A DNA stretch of 64,000 bases from assembly GCF_042654585.1 (NCBI RefSeq), contig NZ_JBHSGR010000004.1, positions 124,001 through 188,000 of the forward strand. Direction: 5' to 3'. Origin of the DNA: Geodermatophilus arenarius (GTDB taxonomy: Bacteria > Actinomycetota > Actinomycetes > Mycobacteriales > Geodermatophilaceae). The position numbers were made by a program, and so were the translations under genes. This document shows positions 25,699-33,384 of this stretch, piece by piece. The notes beneath the pieces were generated by a model, which was given only the letters and a program-made list of their open reading frames with translations, did no database searches and was not told the DNA's origin. How positions within the stretch are numbered: position 1 is the stretch's first letter; every line of letters begins with the position of its first letter.

Positions 25699-26642
25699 GC
25701 GCCGCGAGGTCCGGAGGCGCTCCCGCCGACGAGCGTCCCGACGCCACCAGCGTCCTGCTGCCCGGCTCCTGGATCCACCGCGACGTCTCGGCCAACGGCG
25801 TCCGGCTGCACCTGGCCGAGGCCGGCGAGGGCCCACTGGTGCTCCTGCTGCACGGGTTCCCGCAGTTCTGGTGGACCTGGCGCGCGCAGCTGCCGGTCCT
25901 CGCCGCGGCCGGCTTCCGGGCGGTCGCGCCGGACCTGCGCGGCTACGGCGCCAGCGACAAGCCGCCGCGCGGCTACGACCTGCCGACGGCGGCCGACGAC
26001 GTCGCGGCCCTGGTCCGCGCCCTCGGCGAGCGGGACGCCGTCGTCGTCGGGCACGACTGGGGCGGGCTGGTCGCCTGGACGATGGCCGCGCTGCACCCGC
26101 GCAGCGTGCGCCGCCTCGTCGTCGTCTCGATGGCCCACCCGCGGCTGCTGCGCAACGGGCTGCGCGACCCCGCCCAGCGGCGGGCGCTGCGGCACGTGCT
26201 GGGCTTCCAGGTCCCGCGGCTGCCCGAGCGGCGGCTCACCCGCACCGACGACGACCCGGTCGCCGAGTTCCTGCGCAACTGGGCCGGGCGGGACTGGACG
26301 CACACCGCCGACTTCGCCGAGGCCGTCGAGCGGTACCGGTCGGCGGCGCGGATCCCGCAGGCGGCCTACGGGGCCATGGAGTACTTCCGCTGGGCCGGGC
26401 GCTCCCAGCTGCGGCCGGACGGGCTGCGCTACGCCCGCCGCATGGCCGCGCCGGTCACCGCGCCGACGCTGCAGCTGCACGGCGACGCCGACCCGCTGCT
26501 GCTGCCGCGGACCGCCCGCGGCTCGGGCCGCTACGTGGCCGGCGCCTACGAGTGGTGCGAGCTCCCCGGCATCGGCCACTTCCCGCCCGAGGAGGCCGCC
26601 ACCGAGGTCACGGCGGCGATCGCGGGCTGGGCGGCCGGCTGA
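25695..26642 (+). CDS. Alpha/beta hydrolase, epoxide hydrolase-like (EphE position)
   Basis: Roughly 315 residues if read from CTG 25695. The core has oxyanion HGFPQFWWTWR, nucleophile elbow VGHDWGGLVAW with Asp as nucleophile (epoxide hydrolase or dehalogenase type, not a Ser esterase), and catalytic His in PGIGHFPPEE. The first ATG/GTG in frame is GTG 25839, which would remove strands that clearly belong to the fold (SANGVRLHLAEAGEGPLVLLL). No ATG or GTG exists between the end of the holin frame and that point. CTG 25695 overlaps the previous stop as CTGA, mirroring the GTGA overlaps nearby. It occupies the place of ephE (Rv3670) in mycobacteria. Confidence 0.82.
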   Translation: MSAARSGGAPADERPDATSVLLPGSWIHRDVSANGVRLHLAEAGEGPLVLLLHGFPQFWWTWRAQLPVLAAAGFRAVAPDLRGYGASDKPPRGYDLPTAADDVAALVRALGERDAVVVGHDWGGLVAWTMAALHPRSVRRLVVVSMAHPRLLRNGLRDPAQRRALRHVLGFQVPRLPERRLTRTDDDPVAEFLRNWAGRDWTHTADFAEAVERYRSAARIPQAAYGAMEYFRWAGRSQLRPDGLRYARRMAAPVTAPTLQLHGDADPLLLPRTARGSGRYVAGAYEWCELPGIGHFPPEEAATEVTAAIAGWAAG

Positions 26643-26663
26643 CAGCCTCTCCCGGTCAGCGGC

Positions 26664-26721
26664 GGCCCCGCTGCAGGGGCCCACCGCGGGCCGGCGAGCG
26701 GTGGAGGGGCAGCGGGGTCCT
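26664..26721 (-). terminator. Stop-adjacent hairpin element, copy C
   Basis: Read on the minus strand, this follows the marP stop codon (26722-26724) directly. Its outer arms are CCCCGCTG and CAGCGGGG and its inner arms CCACC and GGTGG. Both differ from the other copies but still pair perfectly, so the stems have changed in a compensating way. It also lies between the convergent ephE-like and marP genes and may stop transcription from both sides. Confidence 0.65.
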
Positions 26722-27903
26722 TCACTCACACGGGCCGGTGTCGACCTCGGCGGTGGCGGTGGCGCCGGCGGTGGCGGCGGGCGCGACCTGCTGGGCGGTG
26801 AGCGCGTAGCCGGTGGAGGGGTCGTCGATCGCCGAGGCGAACACGACGCCGAGGACCTGCCCGGCCGGGTCGAACAGCGGCCCGCCGGAGTTGCCGGCGC
26901 GGACCTCGCCGTAGAGCGCGTAGACGTCGCGCTGCACGGTGCGGGTGTCGCGGAAGTCCGGGCCGCTGATGGGGCCCTCGTCGCGCACGCGCGCCGGGCC
27001 GATGAACAGCCCCCCGCCGCCCGGGTAGCCCATGATGATCGCGTCGTCGCCGGTGCCGGCGACCTGCGGGGCGAAGGCCAGCGGCACCTGCGGGAGGTCC
27101 GGGACGGCGAGCACCGCGACGTCGACCTCCTCGTCGACGTACACCGGCGTCGCCTCGTACTCCTCGCCCTCGGCCTCGACGACCGGGGCGTCCACGCCGG
27201 CGAGCACGTGCGCGTTGGTCATCACCCGGCCGGGCGCGTAGACGAACCCGGAGCCGTCGATCTGCCGCGAGCACGACGGCGCGATGCCGCTGATCTTCAC
27301 GACCGACCCCTGCACCTGCCCGACGACCGGGCTCGCGGCCAGCGTCGCGTCCGGCGCCTCGACCTCGCGGGCCTGGGTCGGCGTGAGCGGGTCCAGGACG
27401 TCGGGCAGCCCACGCCGGTCGATCGCCTCGCGCAGCGAGTCGTAGACCGACCGGACGCCGTCGGGCACGGCCCGGTCCACCGCCTGCACCAGCGCCGACT
27501 TGCGCACCTGCCCGGCCAGCCCGGGGAACGGCGCGGTGGCCAGCGGGGTGGCGACCATCCACGCCACGAGCAGCACCGCGATCGCCGACACCACGGCGCC
27601 GGCGACCGAGTCGAGCACCTCGGCCGGCTCCCAGGTGACCCGGCGGCGCACCGCCCGCCCGATCGCCCCGGCCAGCACCTGCCCGAGCAGCGCCCCCGCC
27701 AGGACGACGACGAGCGCGGCGAACACCCGGGTGACCGGTGAGCCGTCGAGCCGGTCGGCGACGGGCCCGGACAGCTGGGCGCCGAGCACGGCGCCGCCGA
27801 GGAAGCCCAGGAAGGAGGTGGCCGACACCAGCAGGCCCTGCCGGAAGCCGGAGAAGGCGAAGACCAGGGCCAGCGCGATGAGGACGAGGTCGACCAGCGA
27901 CAT
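26722..27903 (-). CDS. marP: Membrane-anchored periplasmic serine protease MarP
   Basis: 393 residues. Residues 1-125 form four membrane helices of the colicin V production (CvpA) type. A linker then leads to a chymotrypsin-like protease with His in VMTNAHVLAG (about 229), Asp in EEVDVAVLAVP (about 259) and Ser in VRAGNSGGPLFD (about 336). Cysteines in PSCSR (about 210) and the penultimate TGPCE could form the disulfide known for mycobacterial MarP (Rv3671c), which is needed for acid and oxidative resistance and intrabacterial pH homeostasis. It starts three bases after the cupredoxin gene and ends the operon that begins at nth. Confidence 0.93.
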   Translation of the reverse strand: MSLVDLVLIALALVFAFSGFRQGLLVSATSFLGFLGGAVLGAQLSGPVADRLDGSPVTRVFAALVVVLAGALLGQVLAGAIGRAVRRRVTWEPAEVLDSVAGAVVSAIAVLLVAWMVATPLATAPFPGLAGQVRKSALVQAVDRAVPDGVRSVYDSLREAIDRRGLPDVLDPLTPTQAREVEAPDATLAASPVVGQVQGSVVKISGIAPSCSRQIDGSGFVYAPGRVMTNAHVLAGVDAPVVEAEGEEYEATPVYVDEEVDVAVLAVPDLPQVPLAFAPQVAGTGDDAIIMGYPGGGGLFIGPARVRDEGPISGPDFRDTRTVQRDVYALYGEVRAGNSGGPLFDPAGQVLGVVFASAIDDPSTGYALTAQQVAPAATAGATATAEVDTGPCE

Positions 27904-27906
27904 GGG

Positions 27907-28362
27907 TCAGCCGCGCACCGTCATGACGCCGGTCTGGCCCAGCTGGACGTGGAAGCTGCACTCGAACGGGTGGTCGCCGGGGGCGGTGACCTCGAACTCG
28001 ATGGTCTCCGTCTCGCCCGCGGCCAGCAGCGGGATCTCCTCGGGGATCTCCTCGACGCCGGCGCCGGGCGTGAAGCGGAAGTTGTGGGTGGCCTGCGTGG
28101 CGGTGCTCTGCACGGTCAGCCGGACCCGCCCCGGCGCCACGGTGAAGGTGTCGGGGACGAACACGTAGTCGTCCGGCGTCTGGATCGTGACCTCCTGGAC
28201 GCCGTCCTCGGCCGTGGTGACCGTGCCGAGCGACGCGTCGGGGCTCGACGGCGCCGCGGCACCGCCGCCGTCGTCGCCGGAGCCGCAGCCGGCCAGCACC
28301 CCGGCCGCCAGCACCGCGCCGGTCAGCGCCGCCGGGAGGCGGCGCGTCCAGATCCTGCTCAT
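27907..28362 (-). CDS. Cupredoxin-domain lipoprotein
   Basis: 151 residues. A lipoprotein signal (TGAVLAAGVLAGC lipobox, cysteine near 24) is followed by an acidic/Gly spacer and a cupredoxin fold. Candidate type 1 copper ligands: His in QATHNFRF, Cys and His in HPFECSFHVQLG, Met in QTGVMTV. It is probably an electron carrier or copper-binding protein on the outer face of the membrane. ATG 28362 overlaps the Nudix stop (ATGA), so it sits inside the nth-tlpA-nudix-marP operon. Mycobacteria lack a gene at this point. Confidence 0.85.
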   Translation of the reverse strand: MSRIWTRRLPAALTGAVLAAGVLAGCGSGDDGGGAAAPSSPDASLGTVTTAEDGVQEVTIQTPDDYVFVPDTFTVAPGRVRLTVQSTATQATHNFRFTPGAGVEEIPEEIPLLAAGETETIEFEVTAPGDHPFECSFHVQLGQTGVMTVRG

Positions 28363-29129
28363 CGCCGCGGAACCGTACTTGTCGCGGCGTCCCCGGTCGT
28401 GCCGTCGGCCACCGTCGGCGCGGCGGCGTCCTCGGCGCCGCCCTCCCCCAGGGCCCCGGGCGCGGCCGCCGGCCGCGCACCGGCCGCCGACAGCGGGCGC
28501 ACGTCGCGGACGTCCCAGGGCCGCGCGAGGCCCGCGGCCTCGAGGACGGCGTCCAGCAGCGCCGCGGTGAAGCCCCACACGACCATCCCGGCCACGCCGA
28601 ACGCCGGGCCGACGTACCCCGCCGGGTGGCGCACGCGGAACCGGTTGGCCGGGTCGGTGAGGTCGGCCAGCGGCACCCGGGCCACCCGGGCCACCTCCCG
28701 CGGGTCGCCGACGGCGACGTCGCGCGGGTCGTCCCACCACGCCACGACCGGGACGACGAGGTTGTCCGACGGCCCGAGGAACAGCTGGGGCAGCGTGGCG
28801 AGCACCCGGACGCCGTCCGGGTCGACGCCGGCCTCCTCCTGCGCCTCCCGCAGCGCGGTGCCCACCGGGTAGTCCTCCCCCGGGTCGGCGCCGCCGCCGG
28901 GGAACGCCGGCTGCCCGGCGTGCGTGCGCAGCAGCGCGGACTTCTCGATGAGCAGGACGTCGGCGCCGCGCGGGCCCTCGCCGAACAGGACGAGCACCGC
29001 GGACCGGCGCGCGGTGTCGGTGGCCGTCTGCGTGCGGTGGCGCAGCGGGAGGTCGGCCGCCGCGGCCACCAGCCGCAGCAGGTAGTCCGGCAGGCCGGTG
29101 GTGTCGGCGCCGGGCAGGAGGCCGGTCAC
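28359..29129 (-). CDS. Nudix hydrolase, CoA pyrophosphatase-like
   Basis: 256 residues. After RTQTATDTARRSAVLVLFGEG comes LRTHAGQPAFPGGGADPGED, then the Nudix box continuing to REAQEEAGVD. The RxHxGQ-FPGG arrangement before the box (here LLRTHAGQPAFPGG) marks the CoA diphosphohydrolase (NudL/Nudt7) group. The last 50 residues are low-complexity. It probably cleaves CoA or a related nucleotide. GTG 29129 overlaps the tlpA-like stop. Positional counterpart of Rv3672c. Confidence 0.88.
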   Translation of the reverse strand: MTGLLPGADTTGLPDYLLRLVAAAADLPLRHRTQTATDTARRSAVLVLFGEGPRGADVLLIEKSALLRTHAGQPAFPGGGADPGEDYPVGTALREAQEEAGVDPDGVRVLATLPQLFLGPSDNLVVPVVAWWDDPRDVAVGDPREVARVARVPLADLTDPANRFRVRHPAGYVGPAFGVAGMVVWGFTAALLDAVLEAAGLARPWDVRDVRPLSAAGARPAAAPGALGEGGAEDAAAPTVADGTTGDAATSTVPRR

Positions 29130-29707
29130 AGCTGCACCCCGAGGTGCTCGGCGACCAGGGCGCGCAGCTCGTCGAGGGACTCGACCGCGCCGGTCCGCAC
29201 GGAGGCCACCGACCCGTCGGCGGCGAGGAACACCGTGTGCGGGAGGCCGCGCAGCCCGAGCGCCGCGGCGACGTCGCCGTGCCCGTCGAAGGCGCCGGGG
29301 ATGGTCACGCCGGCGTCCTCGGCGAACGACGCCGCCTGCGGGACGCCGTCCTGGCTGATCACGCCCACGACCCGGACGCGGTCCCCGGCGGCGTCGGCGA
29401 GCTGCTGCACCAGCGGCAGCTCCTCGCGGCACGGGCCGCACCAGCTCGCCCACAGGTTCAGCACGGTCGGCACGCCCGGGGCGCGGCCGAGGTCGAGGGT
29501 GCCGCCGCTGAAGCACTCGATCGGCGCGACGCCGGACAGGTCGCCGTCGGCGGCCGGCGTGCCGGGCTGCTCCGGGCAGGCCGCCAGGTCCGTCCGCGTC
29601 TCCGCGACGGTGGCCCGCTCGGGCGCCCCGGGCTCGTCGGCCGAGGCGGTGCACGACGACAGCAGCACCCCGAGCGCCAGCAGCGCGGCCGCGCGCCGGG
29701 CGCTCAC
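29126..29707 (-). CDS. TlpA-like thioredoxin-fold lipoprotein
   Basis: 193 residues from GTG 29707. Lipobox LLSSCTASAD near residue 17, then a TlpA/ResA domain with active site LWASWCGPCREELP and cis-Pro region GLRGLPHTVFL. An extra cysteine pair (AACPEQ and IECFSGG) lies before the active site. It is likely an extracytoplasmic disulfide reductase or cytochrome-maturation helper. The longer frame starting at 29806 would run through nth and is rejected. Overlaps nth by four bases; counterpart of Rv3673c. Confidence 0.9.
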   Translation of the reverse strand: MSARRAAALLALGVLLSSCTASADEPGAPERATVAETRTDLAACPEQPGTPAADGDLSGVAPIECFSGGTLDLGRAPGVPTVLNLWASWCGPCREELPLVQQLADAAGDRVRVVGVISQDGVPQAASFAEDAGVTIPGAFDGHGDVAAALGLRGLPHTVFLAADGSVASVRTGAVESLDELRALVAEHLGVQL

Positions 29708-30486
29708 TCGGTGTCCGACGCCGCGGGCGTCTTGACCAGCTTCATCGCCGCCTCGGGGTCGGTGGGGCCGATGCCGTAGGACGGGCACCAGCGGGCCAGC
29801 CCGCACGCCCCGCAGGCGGCCTTCTTGGCGTGGCAGACGCGCCGGCCGTGGAAGATCACGCGGTGGCTGAACATGGTCCAGTCGCGCTTGGGGACCAGCT
29901 CGGCGACCTCGGCCTCGACCTTGACCGGGTCCTCCTCGGCGGTCCAGCCGAAGCGGCGGACCAGCCGGCCGAAGTGGGTGTCCACGGTCAGCCCCGGGAC
30001 GCCGAAGGCGTTGCCGAGGACGACGTTCGCCGTCTTGCGGCCGACGCCGGGCAGCGTGACCAGGTCGGCCATGCGGCCGGGCACCTCGCCGTCGAAGCGC
30101 TCGACCAGCGCCTGCGCCAGGCCGAGCACCGAGTTGGCCTTGGCGCGGAAGAACCCGGTGGGCTTGAGGATCTCCTCGAGGTCGGCCCGGTCGGCCCCGG
30201 CGAGCGCCACGGGGTCGGGGTACCTCGCGAACAGCACCGGCGTGACCTTGTTCACCGTCTTGTCGGTGGTCTGCGCCGACAGCACGGTGGCCACGAGGAG
30301 CTCGAAGGCGTTGGTGAAGTCGAGCTCGCAGTGCGCGTCGGGGTGGATGACGGCCAGCTCACGGGCCATCCGGCGGGCGCGGCGGGTGCGGGCCAGCGGC
30401 GTCTCGTCCGGGTCGAAGGGCACGGCGGCCGGACGTCGGGCGGGAGCACGGCGCGCAGCGGGGCGGGCGTAGGCCGGCGTGGACAC
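29704..30486 (-). CDS. nth: Endonuclease III
   Basis: About 260 residues. Helix-hairpin-helix LVTLPGVGRKTANVVLGNAF, catalytic Lys in SAQTTDKTVNKVTP, catalytic Asp in TVDTHFGRLVRRFG, and the [4Fe-4S] ligands CHAKKAACGACGLARWC. This DNA glycosylase/AP lyase removes oxidised pyrimidines. GTG 30486 is chosen over 30516 because TACCCT (30494-30499, minus strand) lies exactly seven bases upstream, giving a leaderless start. It heads the operon nth-tlpA-nudix-cupredoxin-marP. Confidence 0.95.
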   Translation of the reverse strand: MSTPAYARPAARRAPARRPAAVPFDPDETPLARTRRARRMARELAVIHPDAHCELDFTNAFELLVATVLSAQTTDKTVNKVTPVLFARYPDPVALAGADRADLEEILKPTGFFRAKANSVLGLAQALVERFDGEVPGRMADLVTLPGVGRKTANVVLGNAFGVPGLTVDTHFGRLVRRFGWTAEEDPVKVEAEVAELVPKRDWTMFSHRVIFHGRRVCHAKKAACGACGLARWCPSYGIGPTDPEAAMKLVKTPAASDTE

Positions 30487-30580
30487 GCGGTCGAGGGTAT
30501 GCGTCACCGGCGACACCCTCCGGGCCGTGCCACCATGGCTGTACAGGCCCGCTCAGCAGCGACCGGACCCGGGAGGTGAC

Positions 30581-30820
30581 GTGGTCGCGCTCATCGTCAT
30601 CCTCTTCCCCCCGATGGTCATCGCGTTCCTGCTGGTCATGGAACGCGTCGAGGAGCCCCTCCGCCGTCCGACGTCCCCGCGCGAGGTGGCCGAGTTCCTC
30701 GAGTCGGCGACCCCGGGCGAGGTGGACACGCTGGCCGCCTCCGGCATCCGCCGGGCGATGGCGCGCTGGCGCCGCCGCCGTCGGTCGCGGGTCCGCCAGA
30801 GCACCGAACCGCTGGTCTAG
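30581..30820 (+). CDS. Small membrane protein (Rv3675-like position)
   Basis: 79 residues from GTG 30581, with GGGAGG just upstream. One membrane helix (VVALIVILFPPMVIAFLLVM), then SPREVAEFLESATPGEVDTLAASGIRRAMARW and a basic tail. No known function. It sits between nth and crp exactly where mycobacteria have the small membrane protein gene Rv3675, which supports it being real. Confidence 0.7.
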   Translation: MVALIVILFPPMVIAFLLVMERVEEPLRRPTSPREVAEFLESATPGEVDTLAASGIRRAMARWRRRRRSRVRQSTEPLV

Positions 30821-30888
30821 ACCCTCACACCGCGTCGCTCCCGGGGCCGTTCCTCACCCCGGTGGGTCACCCCGCGTGTCTCCGAACG

Positions 30889-30916
30889 GGTGACCGTGCG
30901 CACAGCCGCCTAGACT
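30889..30916 (+). promoter_or_regulatory. crp promoter with CRP-like site
   Basis: GGTGA-N6-GCACA at 30889-30904 resembles the TGTGA-N6-TCACA consensus with one mismatch per half. TAGACT at 30911-30916 is a good -10 box. The site would cover about -15 to -40, fitting autorepression by the encoded CRP. The leader to the crp start is about 57 nt. Confidence 0.5.
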
Positions 30917-30979
30917 CCGTACGGATGCGGGGCCGACGCCCCGCAGGTCGAGCGCGGAACGGTGGGGTGGAGAGAAATC

Positions 30980-31657
30980 GTGGTGGACGAGGTGCTGGCC
31001 CAGTCGGGGCTCTTCCAGGGACTCTCGGAGGACGCCGTCGACCCCGTCGCCAGCCGTCTGGAGACGATCACCCTGCCCCGCGGTCGGGTCGTGTTCAACG
31101 AGGGCGAGCCGGGCGACAGCCTGTACATCGTGCTGAGCGGCAAGATCAAGCTGTCCCGGCGCTCCCCTGACGGCCGCGAGAACGTGCTGGCCGTCATGGG
31201 CCCCTCCGACCAGTTCGGCGAGCTGTCGGTGTTCGACCCCGGCCCGCGCACGGCCACGGCCACCGCGGTCACCGACGTCAAGCTGGCCAAGATGCCGCAG
31301 TCGGTGCTGCGCCCGTGGATCGAGGCGCACCCGGAGGTCGGCGAGCGGCTGCTGCACGTGCTCGCCCGCCGGCTGCGCCGCACCAACGACTCGGTGGCCG
31401 ACCTGATCTTCACCGACGTCCCCGGCCGCGTGGCCAAGGCGCTGCTGCAGATGGCCGACCGGTTCGGCAGCCGCGAGGCCGACGGCCTGCGCGTCAAGCA
31501 CGACCTGACCCAGGAGGAGCTGGCCCAGCTGGTCGGCGCCTCGCGCGAGACGGTCAACAAGGCGCTGGCCGACTTCGTGCACCGCGGCTGGATCCAGCTG
31601 CAGGGCAAGTCGGTCGTCGTCCTCGACGAGGACCGCCTCCGCCGCCGCGCGCGCTGA
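30980..31657 (+). CDS. crp: CRP/FNR-family cAMP-responsive regulator
   Basis: 225 residues. The cyclic-nucleotide domain has GEPGDSLYIVLSGKIKLSRR and the phosphate-binding cassette GELSVFDPGPRTATATA. The C-terminal winged helix has TQEELAQLVGASRETVNKALADFVHRGWI. It is very close to mycobacterial CRP (Rv3676), which binds cAMP and controls central metabolism and stress genes. GTG 30980 and the adjacent GTG 30983 are both possible starts; GGAGAGA lies just upstream. A 22-bp terminator follows. Confidence 0.95.
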   Translation: MVDEVLAQSGLFQGLSEDAVDPVASRLETITLPRGRVVFNEGEPGDSLYIVLSGKIKLSRRSPDGRENVLAVMGPSDQFGELSVFDPGPRTATATAVTDVKLAKMPQSVLRPWIEAHPEVGERLLHVLARRLRRTNDSVADLIFTDVPGRVAKALLQMADRFGSREADGLRVKHDLTQEELAQLVGASRETVNKALADFVHRGWIQLQGKSVVVLDEDRLRRRAR

Positions 31658-31661
31658 CGAT

Positions 31662-31710
31662 CGAACGCGAGAGGCCCGGGACCGTCACGGTCCCGGGCCT
31701 CTCGCGTTCG
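31662..31710 (+). terminator. Intrinsic terminator after crp
   Basis: A perfect 22-bp inverted repeat (31662-31683 with 31689-31710) has loop GTCAC, four bases after the crp stop. The 127 bases from here to the next gene (minus strand, ends 31838) show nothing else I can name. Confidence 0.85.
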
Positions 31711-31837
31711 CAGCACCCGAGGGGAGCCGCCCCGCGAGGCGCGCCGACGAGTGGGGGCCGGAGGCCTCCGCGAGGAGGTGCGGGCAGGGCTCAGCGCAAC
31801 TGGGGGACCGCACCTGGCCGCGGTGTGACCCGGAGGG

Positions 31838-32629
31838 TCACGAGGGGAGCGGCACGACCAGGCCGATGCGGGTGCCGTCGGGGAGCTCGGCGAAGCGTCC
31901 CTCGGGCGTGGTCCGCAGCTCGGGCATGATCGGGTGCAGCGGCTCCGGCGGGGACCCGGCCAGCGCGGCCGCCACGTCGGCGAAGGCCGACAGCTGGCGC
32001 AGCGTGTGGATCGTGGGCGGCAGCATCGGCCGGGTGCCGGCCCGCATCTCGGTGAGCGCTGCCTCCGGCGTCAGCCAGCTGGCCTCGTCGGCCTCCCCGG
32101 AGACGTCGCGGGCCTCCTGCCCCACCGGCAGCGCCGCGACGAAGAAGCGGGTGTCGTAGCGGCGGGTCTCCTGCGGCGGGGTGATCCAGTGCGCGAACGG
32201 CCGCAGCAGGTCCGCCCGCAGCGCCAGCCCGCGCCCGGCCAGCAACTCGGCCAGCGACAGCTCGCGGGTGAGCAGCGCCTGCCGCTGGGCCTCCCAGTCG
32301 TCCCCGGACACGTCCGGCACGACGTCGCTGCCGTCGGGTGAGCCGGCCAGCAGGACGCCGGCCTCCTCGAAGGTCTCGCGGACGGCGGCGCACACCAGCT
32401 CCCGGGCCACCCGCTCGTCGCAGCCCAGCGCCTGCGCCCACTCGGCGGGCGGCGGCCCGGCCCAGGCGACGTCGGTGTCCCCGTCGCGCGGGTCCACCCC
32501 GCCGCCGGGGTAGGCGGTCATCCCCCCGGCGAAGGGCATCCCGCGTGTGCGGCGCAGCAGGTGGACCTCGAGCCCGTCCGCGCCGTCGCGGAGCAGCAGG
32601 ACCGTCGCCGCCGGGCGGATCGCCGTCAT
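31838..32629 (-). CDS. Nudix hydrolase
   Basis: 263 residues. RPAATVLLLRDGADGLEVHLLRR begins the fold, FAGGMTAYPGGGVDPRDGD precedes the box, and VRETFEEAGVLL carries the catalytic glutamates. The insertion between the GGG and RETFEEAG parts is typical of the larger Nudt19-like/CoA-processing subgroup. Substrate not assignable. ATG 32629 overlaps the ridA stop (ATGA). In M. tuberculosis a metallo-beta-lactamase gene (Rv3677c) lies between crp and the ridA homologue; here this Nudix gene takes that place. Confidence 0.87.
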   Translation of the reverse strand: MTAIRPAATVLLLRDGADGLEVHLLRRTRGMPFAGGMTAYPGGGVDPRDGDTDVAWAGPPPAEWAQALGCDERVARELVCAAVRETFEEAGVLLAGSPDGSDVVPDVSGDDWEAQRQALLTRELSLAELLAGRGLALRADLLRPFAHWITPPQETRRYDTRFFVAALPVGQEARDVSGEADEASWLTPEAALTEMRAGTRPMLPPTIHTLRQLSAFADVAAALAGSPPEPLHPIMPELRTTPEGRFAELPDGTRIGLVVPLPS

Positions 32630-33105
32630 CCGCGCAGTTCGACGGTCAGCTCGATCTCCACCGGCGCGCCCAGCGGCAGCTCGGCGACGCCGATCGCGCT
32701 GCGGGCGTGCCGGCCGGCCTCGCCGAAGACCTTGCCGAGCAGCTCGCTGGCGCCGTTGACCACGCGCGGCTGGCCGCTGAAGCCCTCCGCGCTGGCCACG
32801 TAGCCGACGACGCGCACGATCCGGGCCACCTGGTCCAGCCCGACCAGGTTGTCGACGGCGGCCAGCGCGTTGAGGGCGCACAGCTTGGCGTCGGCGGCGG
32901 CGTCCTCGGGGTCGACGGACCCGCCCACCTTGCCGGTGCGCCGCAGCCCGCCGTCGACGAACGGCAGCTGGCCGGAGGTGAACACCAGGTCCCCGGTGCG
33001 CACGGCCGGCACGTAGGAGGCGACCGGCGCGGCCACCGGGGGCAGCCGGATGCCGAGTTCGGCCAGCCGCGCGTGCCAGCTCCCGGCCTGCATCCCCTGC
33101 GTCAT
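32626..33105 (-). CDS. RidA/YjgF-YER057c-family protein
   Basis: 159 residues. The RidA fold is clear in TGDLVFTSGQLPFVDGG, ALNALAAVDNLVGLDQVARIVRVVGYVAS and ELPLGAPVEIELTVEL. The last carries the Glu and lacks the usual C-R-x-C-x-E arginine seen in canonical imine deaminases: PLGAPVEIE instead of PxxxxVE with upstream Arg. RidA proteins hydrolyse reactive 2-aminoacrylate or bind small metabolites; this divergent form (Rv3678c-like) may do something else. Gap of ten bases from the small DUF4177 gene. Confidence 0.85.
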   Translation of the reverse strand: MTQGMQAGSWHARLAELGIRLPPVAAPVASYVPAVRTGDLVFTSGQLPFVDGGLRRTGKVGGSVDPEDAAADAKLCALNALAAVDNLVGLDQVARIVRVVGYVASAEGFSGQPRVVNGASELLGKVFGEAGRHARSAIGVAELPLGAPVEIELTVELRG

Positions 33106-33115
33106 CGCGGGCGCC

Positions 33116-33289
33116 TCAGGCCAGCGGGCGCTTGAGGTAGGCGACCGGCTGCTCGGGGCCGGTCGGCCCGGGCAGCACCGTCACCAGCTCCCACCCGTCG
33201 GTCCCCCACGAGTCGAGGATCGCCTTGGTGTTGTGGATCAGCAGCGGGATGGTGGCGTACTCCCACCTGCGGCGGGCCGGATCACTCAT
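33116..33289 (-). CDS. DUF4177-like small protein
   Basis: 57 residues. WEYATIPLLIHNTKAILDSW, then GTDGWELVTVLPGP and AYLKRPL; the WEY...GWELV...YLKRP frame is that of DUF4177 proteins. Function unknown. ATG 33289 has TAGCGT at 33298-33303 (minus strand) eight bases upstream, so its mRNA is nearly leaderless and it heads the DUF4177-ridA-nudix operon. It corresponds to the short Rv3678A in mycobacteria. Confidence 0.8.
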   Translation of the reverse strand: MSDPARRRWEYATIPLLIHNTKAILDSWGTDGWELVTVLPGPTGPEQPVAYLKRPLA

Positions 33290-33384
33290 GGGGGACGACG
33301 CTAGCGCAGCGCCGGGGGGCCGGCGGCGGGTGCGCCTCGCCCGCGACGGGCCGTGGCCCCCGGAGTGCTCCTAGGCTGGTCAGG

